Assembly: GCA_037102815.1 (NCBI GenBank)
Contig: BTPP01000008.1
Coordinates: forward strand, 2,232,001 to 2,296,000
Source: Neurospora intermedia
Lineage: Eukaryota > Ascomycota > Sordariomycetes > Sordariales > Sordariaceae
Reading direction: 5' to 3'
DNA length: 64,000 nt
In this document: positions 57,846-64,000 of the stretch, piece after piece
How positions within the stretch are numbered: position 1 is the stretch's first letter
Layout of the letters: each line of letters opens with the position of its first letter
Translations under genes and position numbers: made by a program
The notes under the pieces: model-generated
The model's database searches: none
What the model was told of the DNA's origin: nothing
What the model saw: only the letters and a program-made list of their open reading frames with translations

Positions 57846-58322
57846 TTGGTGAAGCTTCAGTTGCGCCACCTCACCACCACCCCGTCCATCCTGACACACG
57901 CTCTCCCGAACCCCCCGGGTGCAAGGCCCTTGCGGGGCGAGTGCCAGTCATCCATCACCACCAGAGAAGAAGGGACAACCCGCCTAATATTAGTACCGCC
58001 TCGGCCCTCCCGGCCGCTTCATCCTTGGGTTGCCCTTCCTCTTTCCTCCCATTCCATTCTTTGCCGGCCTGATCTTCGTCTGGACGTCGATAGCCTTCTT
58101 TCACATCGACAACCCTTTTCAACTACTTCGCTTCTTTTAACCGCAGGTCGGGATTACCTGCTTCCATTCTTTCGAAAGGACTTACCAGAGTACCTGTTGG
58201 AAATTGGGTTGTTTGACGCGCTGGATCGCTACAAAATCGGACTTTTACGACATTTGCCTCATCATCAGTGCTTGGATAATACGAGAGAGGATTTGGACTG
58301 GGACGAAATCATCATTGCGTGA
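57846..58322 (+). other. 158-codon frame in the leader of the next gene
   Basis: An open frame ending 164 bp before the membrane-protein start. The last third, DLPEYLLEIGLFDALDRYKI then HQCLDNTREDLDWDEII, looks more protein-like than the Pro/Arg/Leu-rich start. No family recognised. It may be an upstream ORF, part of a separate small gene, or chance. Confidence 0.25.
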
Positions 58323-58486
58323 AAAGAAATCATCATCTACGAAGGACCCGAGACATAGGAGCAAGGAAGAGCAAAATCAAAGTGGAAGCAAAGTCAGTTC
58401 GAAGAAAAGGGAGACCGATCCGGAAACGACAGGGAACCAAGTTTTGCGTTTTGGTCAAGACACCCGACTTATAATCAGTCGTCAAC

Positions 58487-59042
58487 ATGGGAAAACTCAT
58501 CAAGAACCACTGGGCGAGACTCATTATCCTGGCCGCTGGAACTTGTACGTGTGGCCTGTTTCCCATCTTTTTATGTCTCATAAACCTCTCAACTAACACA
58601 TCTCACAGACCAAGTCGCAGCCGCGCTCGAGGGATTCTTCTGGCCCAAGATCTTTTGGGATTTCCTCACCAAAACACTAGACGCCGCCGTCAAGCCGATA
58701 CCAATTCTGCAAATCATCAACCTCGTCTTCGGACTCCTGCTCATCGCTTGGGAGTGGCCACTTGGTTTCATCGCCGGATCCAGCTTTCACCGCAGTCTTG
58801 AGGCCCGCCTGGCCGTCCTTCCGCTTACCGCCCTGGCCGCCGCCCTCATCTACCAAGGGACCAATGCCGCTATTTATCAGGTGATTGGGCTGGCCGTGTA
58901 CTTTTGGGCATACAGCGAGGGAGAGGTTGGTCTCATTCTGGATGATTTTGATGAGGGATATTTTGCTAACATGATTGAACAGATGATTTGCGCAAAGCCT
59001 TGGACATTACCACAGCGTGGTGGCAAGACTGGACGTGTATGA
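58487..59042 (+). CDS. Conserved small integral membrane protein (DUF7727-like)
   Basis: 144 residues in three exons: 58487-58544, 58609-58925, 58983-59042. The joined protein starts MGKLIKNHWARLIILAAGT-YQVAAALEGFF and ends EGE-MICAKPWTLPQR. About four membrane segments: residues 9-25, about 51-70 (PIPILQIINLVFGLLLIAW), about 85-103 (LAVLPLTALAAALIYQGT) and about 106-120 (IYQVIGLAVYFWAY). The WPKIFWDFLTK and WEWPLGFIAG stretches are conserved in filamentous ascomycetes. Function unknown. Intron 2 has a weak donor, GTTGGT, but a clear GCTAAC branch and CAG end. A long CT-rich leader precedes it. Confidence 0.85.
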
Positions 59043-60483
59043 TATCCATGATGCTACATATCAGCATCCTGTGACGAATGCTACGACTCTGTACAACTTG
59101 CTTATCGGACCAACTCAAACACCCATCATCATCACCTTTTGGCGAAAACGACGAGATCATCACACGCGACTTCCGAAGGAAAAAACCGGAGAGCGCGGGA
59201 TTGTCAGTCAGTCAGCCATCTTGTGATATAACACAGAAAGAGGGAGAAGGCCGTAGTATATACGCGCCAGACCCCTTAACCAACACATACACAACTGATA
59301 CATATATCATATGGTTTTTTTTCATCAGATACACAGCAAGCAAAGCGTCCTTTTTTCCTTACCTTTCTTACTGTCCCTTGTTTATATAGCATCAATTCTG
59401 CATGTCAGACTTGCATGTGGCATTTGGATACCCACGGCGTTTTTGTGATTACAAAGGATGAAGCAGCAGTATGATACCCGCGAGAGGAGGAAAGAGAAAG
59501 AAGAATACGGAGGGAACGATTGACAGAGAGCAAGAGCATATCAAGGGGCATAAAAAGGGAATGAATGGTGTTCATAAACAACTTCTGGGTTTGTTGTACA
59601 TAATTTGATGATGAATAGGACATGAATCTCATTACAAATGCATTCATCTGTCTACGCATACACATTACATACATGAACAACTGCAGCTATGTGATTCCCA
59701 TTTGCCAATTGATCCTTGTCAGACTGGCGCCGCCGTCATTTCACTCTTCACTCTTCACTGGACAGAAAGACAACCCGTCAAACTAGCATCTCAAGAGACG
59801 CGGGCCGCATTACATACTTATAAAGCAAAGTCCAAAAACCTGCTCACTCTTCCTTGGCATCGTGAACGAGTGAGCCCCTGATGACATAACAGCCAGGGGA
59901 AGGGGAATGGATCATCACTAGCGCTCAGGCCTCTCCTTTGGTGTTTTCGGTCAGTTTCATCATCAGCCGCGCCAATCCGCTGCTGCGAAGAGACTTAATG
60001 GTAGTGATAATGCCTCTTCTCGCTTCTACGTACCTCTATCTATGTATGTATGTACTTTGATGTCACCTGTCACTTTCCAACGGGCTGGGAAAAAAAAAAG
60101 AATGAGAAGAAAGAAAAGGGCAGAAAGAGAAAAAGAAAGAGAAGGAAAGGAACGAAACGGAAAGGCTGAAGAGAGCATGATGGGATGTTGTGAGAGGTTG
60201 GTTGAATGGCATGATATGTATGATGTCAATAGTGGATTGGTCAAAAGTCGGCGGTATGTAGATCTACTGATTAATTGAAGTAGAGTAGGTACCTGGGAAA
60301 CACCAAGTACATAGCCCGAGGTGGATGTCAAGGTGGATGTCGTGGATGTCAAGTGGACGGTCCGTCGGGTTGAGGCTCTTCCGTGATGGACTGCTACCTA
60401 CCTATCCACTATCCAGATGTTACTAGTGTGACACCAAGTCACGGAACTATATCAGAGATGCTTAGACGGAAGTATTAGTATGT

Positions 60484-60506
60484 GTAGGTAGGTAGGTAGG
60501 TAGGTA
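60484..60506. repeat. (GTAG)n repeat
   Basis: Five to six GTAG units. This is the same tetranucleotide as at 33166, in the other orientation. Confidence 0.9.
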
Positions 60507-60997
60507 TTGCGTTGATTGTTTGGTGCTTGTTGTAGATCAGAGAATGAAGAAAGGACTATGAACTCTGTTCAAGACTCGGAAGAAGTGAAGTGAAGTGACG
60601 GGAGCTACTTAGCTCGGGTGAAGGTAATGAAATTCTCACAAGGGCATGCTATGTCTAGATGATAGTTGATCAGGTCGATGATAATCGAGACCAACATTCG
60701 CTTCGCTGAAGGATGAGGCTGTTAATGGATTCATTCATTCATTCATCCATACTTTCACTCGCTCACGCGCTCGGAGTTAGGTAAGTTTCATGCCAGCGTA
60801 CAACTCACGACATCCATCCCCCTTAGTTCTATCTAATCAATGAAAATCTTCCATATCAGACGGTAACCGTTAGAAGAACCTAGAATACCTACTTTTTTAA
60901 CCTCTCCAGTTCAAGATCTGAGTTCCGAAACCCGTCGAGACCGAGAAGGACGGGAGCGAGGAGGAGCGAAGTTCACAGGCGGCACTGATCAGATGGG

Positions 60998-61041
60998 TTC
61001 CTTCCTTCCTTCCTTCCTTCCTTCCTTCCTTGCTTCCTTCC
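60998..61041. repeat. (TTCC)n repeat
   Basis: About ten TTCC units with one TTGC variant. Confidence 0.9.
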
Positions 61042-61294
61042 TCATTCGTTCTTTCCTCAACTTCTCCAGCCAATCCTTCGTCCAGCAGATGGGGGAGAGA
61101 ATTCTCACCAACAAGGGAAAGAGAAGCACGCTATCGAGTTGTTGTCCAATGCCTCACCTCATACAACGCCTCGGCACGCACTGGACATCCCTTGATGTCA
61201 AGGGTCTACCTCTAGAGGTACAGAATCAGACATCATCTTTAGTCCTTTGATGCAGCACTCGCTTCATGTTCATAATTTATCACCGACCAACTGA

Positions 61295-61314
61295 CCGACC
61301 GATCGATCGGTCGG
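61295..61314. repeat. Perfect 20-bp palindrome
   Basis: CCGACCGATC followed directly by its reverse complement, GATCGGTCGG, with no spacer. A dimeric-protein binding site is possible; no gene start lies near. Confidence 0.9.
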
Positions 61315-61582
61315 ACTCAATCCGTTACAGCCGGTCCCACGCCTGCCTGCTCTAGTCAATTATTCAATGTGAAGTTGATAGGTCACTTGATATCGTCTTT
61401 CATGGGCGTCTGTTTGCGCCCTTCAGTTAGCTTCACACCATCACCACGGGTACCAAGTAGAGTCATCGTCGGGACTTACCTACCTCTAGCGCCAGGTAAG
61501 CAAGCAGGCGGGTAAGACGCCGAGTACCTAGGTAGGTAGGTAAGTGAAGTACATGTGAGCGGCGGCTACCGCGACAAGAGGT

Positions 61583-61620
61583 TTCAGCTTCAGCTTCAGC
61601 TTCATCTTCATCTTCAGCTC
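61583..61620. repeat. (TTCAGC/TTCATC)n repeat
   Basis: Six hexanucleotide units with two variants in alternating blocks. Confidence 0.85.
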
Positions 61621-61732
61621 CAGATGTAGCTTTAGCTTACAAAAACAGGCGCCTACATCACCAGGATAATTTGTATCGTCAAATATGATGTGCTAGCGTA
61701 GACAACCGCCAGACACCCATCCATCCATCCTC

Positions 61733-61779
61733 ACCCTATTCGAATCCTATTCGACTGGAATCCTATTCAACTGGAATCC
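61733..61779. repeat. Imperfect 11-18-bp direct repeats (CCTATTCRACTGGAAT)
   Basis: Three nested copies, the first shorter, with a CCTATC-rich tract about 50 bp further right. Confidence 0.8.
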
Positions 61780-62427
61780 AAGTGGAACGAAGCTAGCTCG
61801 AATCCTTCTGCGTACCTACCTTATCCTATCCTACCCTATCCTATCACATCAAGTCCCACCCATCTGTTCAGAAACCAGCGCGGGTCCGTTACCTGTTCCC
61901 TTTGGCTAGCTAGGTACCTTATCTACGCTCCGTCTGGTCGCTGCCAGACCACGTCTCAGCCACTCTTTTTTTTCTTTTTTCCCATCGTTTTTTCCCATCG
62001 TTTTTAGGTAGAGGTAGCAAATCTACCAGGCAACACACACTGCATGCGAAACACGCGACACGCCACACGCACGCCAACAGGATCAGCACAAGATATCCAG
62101 AACCAGTACCAGTACCAGTACCTGCCACCCACCAGTTTTATACATATACCCACACTAACCTCTTACCTCTTACCTCTTACCTCTAAGCTCGTAGCAAACC
62201 AGTTGGCTTCGGAAACCTTTGGGACACCAAACAGCGGGCTTTAATATTCAAGGTTCTGAAAATCCGAAAGTACAACATATTTCCAATCACATGTCAATCA
62301 GCCCAGCCGGGCGTTCATAGCGTATAGCATATAACATGTGGCGTCCGCGACGTCTTCTACATACATACATTGCATATCTAACATCTAACGTTGCTTGTTT
62401 GTTTGTTTGTTTCCATGAGCGCCGGAT

Positions 62428-62462
62428 GACCAGCCGACCAGCCGACCAGCCGACCAGCCGAC
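62428..62462. repeat. Four tandem copies of GACCAGCC
   Basis: Perfect 8-bp unit repeated four times plus GAC, close to a (GTTT)n run on its left and a (CATA)n run at about 62492-62510. Confidence 0.9.
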
Positions 62463-63341
62463 TATATCTGGCGATTGCGCGGGTATACAATACATACATA
62501 CATACATACAAGTATCCAGGTAGCCGCGCTTAATGGAACCGCTTCATTCTTGTCGCTGTCAGCTAGCCAGTCAGTCAGTCAGGCAGTCAGTCTATAACTG
62601 GTGTAAAGTAGGCCTTGAGAACTGGCCGCAGATGCCCCCTGGGATCTGATTTGGGAACCCGAAGTAAACCTAGGTAGGTACCAACGGGCTCCGTAAAGCT
62701 ACCTCACGGATTCCAAAGTGACCTGAGTTATTTATAGATGACCAAAGTGAGCACTAGTAGACTAGGAGCTAGTTTAGGTACTGAAAGAGGGAAGTCGATA
62801 TGAACTCCAAGAGTGAGTGAGTGTTCGCTGTGGGTAGGTAAGTATGAATGTCGAGGTTTCAAAACTGGCGCTCTTGTCAGCTGTGCCGCAGCCGTACATA
62901 CATACACACATACATACAAAACAAGACTGATAAACTTGGTGGGCTGATTCATGACATTTAACACCCCATTTCCCGTGGACCTGGTGATACAGATCATCTT
63001 CCATTCTTCCTGACCTGTCTCCAACTCTCAAATTACCCGCCAGTGCTCACCAGTCACCACGCATACACCCTTAACACGTCGCACGGAAACTTTAAACGTT
63101 TTGTGTGTTCTTCAGAATCAAGCAGTCATCATTAAGTATGGTATCGTCATAAGCGCTGCTATTGTTCATTCGCATCCACACTCCATTCACTCCAGTCACT
63201 CCATCACTCGACTCCAAATCCCCAAGCCCTCAAAAGCTCAAGCCCAAGCCCAGCCCGTCTGTTTCTCAAAACGCCGGCTCACTTAGTTCAATGCTTTCCG
63301 CTCAAGAATGTCGTGTCGTGTCGTCGACAAGTAAGAGTTGC

Positions 63342-63795
63342 TTAGCGAGTAATAAACGCGTCGTTGTTGGAGTCATTCTTCCTTCCTTGGCGCTCGGGGA
63401 ACTGTTTTGTTATCACCTCATGATTAGCGTGTGTCCTTGTCGTTGTATTGATGGCAGCAAGCGAGCTTTATTCCAAATGAGGATAGGAGAAAAGAAAAAA
63501 AACATACCGCCATCTCCTGCAAATTGCCCTTCTCCAAAACCTGCTTAATGGCATCCTCTGCGTTCTTGGTGCCAAACTCGTTCTCGAGCATCGCCTGGGA
63601 CGCGGCCGAGTAGATGCCCTGGCTGCCTTGCTTGTGGGTGGTGAAGACCTCGAAGACGGAAACGACTTGGGCCAGAGGAGTCGACTTGTCGCCGAGCCAC
63701 TTGTTGTAGTCGTCCTTGCTGTCGACGAAGACGAGGAAGTCCTCTTCGTTGTTGCCCTTGTAGTGGACCTTGAGCTCGTGGGCACCGCCGCGCAT
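63342..63795 (-). CDS. rtc3: RTC3-like protein with SBDS N-terminal domain
   Basis: 115 residues in two exons: 63795-63508 and 63401-63342 (106-bp intron, GTATGT donor, CTAAT branch, CAG acceptor). Residues 1-96 are a stand-alone SBDS N-terminal domain: ELKVHYKGNNEEDFLVFVDS, YNKWLGDKSTPLAQVV, FEVFTTHKQGSQGIYSAASQ, MLENEFGTKNAEDAIKQVLE. The tail FPERQGRKNDSNNDAFITR comes from exon 2 and matches the family's usual FPER ending. Yeast Rtc3 (Yhr087w) is linked to RNA metabolism and, by genetic interaction, to telomere capping; the other two SBDS domains are missing, so it is not the 60S maturation factor itself. The start is the only ATG that fits the domain. Confidence 0.9.
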
Positions 63796-64000
63796 TTTGG
63801 ATGGATGTGTGTGGGAGAGTTGGTTTGGTATGTGTCTGTTTTTGGGTTCGTGGGGGTTGCCAAGTCCTAGAGAAAGCGGGCGAGGGTTAGTTTGTCTGTT
63901 TTATCGCAGTGTCGGGGGATGTGGATGCCATCGTGATTTTGTTATGCTCGTCTTCTTGTGGTAGGCAGAGAGGAAGTGAATGGGCGCCGTGTGAACGAAC
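63796..64000. other. 5' flank of the RTC3-like gene
   Basis: GT-rich on this strand, so CA-rich leader for the leftward gene. Nothing else recognised before the window ends. Confidence 0.4.

Larger units (their letters stand above)
49974..58486. other. Gene-poor region, 8.5 kb
   Basis: No protein family, tRNA or rRNA recognised on either strand. All frames are short, overlap each other and are rich in K/R or S/F runs caused by base composition. Position 50640-51240 is strongly strand-asymmetric, with T-rich then G/A-rich blocks. Several microsatellites are listed separately. The right-hand kilobase (from about 57.4 kb) is CT-rich and probably promoter and long leader of the membrane-protein gene at 58487. 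A 158-codon frame at 57846-58322 lies within it. Confidence 0.5.
59043..63341. other. Gene-poor region, 4.3 kb
   Basis: No gene supported. It has many short direct repeats, listed below in part, and GTAGGTA/TACCTAC words on both strands. The first few hundred bases are probably the 3' UTR of the membrane-protein gene, and the last few hundred that of the RTC3-like gene. Confidence 0.5.

Noticed and set aside
63342-63795. RTC3 as part of a telomere gene cluster with RIF1 and TERT
   Set aside because: It lies over 23 kb away, and the yeast name comes from a genetic interaction screen; the SBDS-N fold points to RNA-related work.
49974-64000. tRNA or 5S rRNA genes in the gene-poor end
   Set aside because: Looked for B-box words such as GGTTCRAATCC and for the conserved 5S start on both strands by eye; none found. 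A covariance-model scan would settle it.

Overview
The window looks like nuclear DNA of a filamentous ascomycete of the order Sordariales, most likely Neurospora or Sordaria. The evidence is: short introns (mostly 49-145 bp) with GTRNGY donors, CTRAC-type branch sites and mostly YAG acceptors; C-ending codon preference in conserved genes; Ser, Gln and Ala homopolymers inside otherwise conserved proteins; CT-rich leaders; and gene families characteristic of Pezizomycotina, including a plant-like class II DAHP synthase and a filamentous-fungal RIC8. No tRNA, rRNA or CRISPR array was recognised. The genus is inferred and was not tested by any search.

Layout. 0-10 kb: a low-complexity orphan protein (+), an amino-acid permease (+, four exons) and an MFS transporter (-, four exons). 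10-17 kb: a 383-bp inverted-repeat DNA transposon (MITE) with a TTA target duplication, a HYPK-like NatA/nascent-chain factor (-), a class II DAHP synthase (aro-8 type, +) sharing a divergent promoter that carries a perfect CPC1/GCN4-type site, and glucose-6-phosphate 1-epimerase (+). 17-24 kb: a transcription factor with two C2H2 fingers directly followed by a Zn2Cys6 cluster (-), then RIC8, the G-alpha exchange factor and chaperone (-). 25-40 kb: RIF1 (+), a wax-synthase-like membrane O-acyltransferase (+) and telomerase reverse transcriptase (-, five exons). 42.8-50 kb: a 2,321-residue DH-BAR-SH3 Rho-family GEF (+). 50-64 kb: mostly gene-poor DNA full of microsatellites, with a small conserved membrane protein (+, 58.5-59.0 kb) and an RTC3/SBDS-N protein (-, 63.3-63.8 kb).

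How the genes relate. This is ordinary eukaryotic gene order, not an operon or a secondary-metabolite cluster. The most suggestive neighbourhood is RIF1 and TERT, two core telomere genes within 15 kb. RIF1 carries both PP1-docking motifs (RVxF and SILK) before its HEAT-repeat domain. RIC8 and the DH-BAR-SH3 GEF both act on small or heterotrimeric GTPases controlling polarity and growth. aro-8 is likely under general amino-acid (cross-pathway) control. All exon joins were worked out by eye from splice consensus and protein-family continuity; transcript data would be needed to confirm them.
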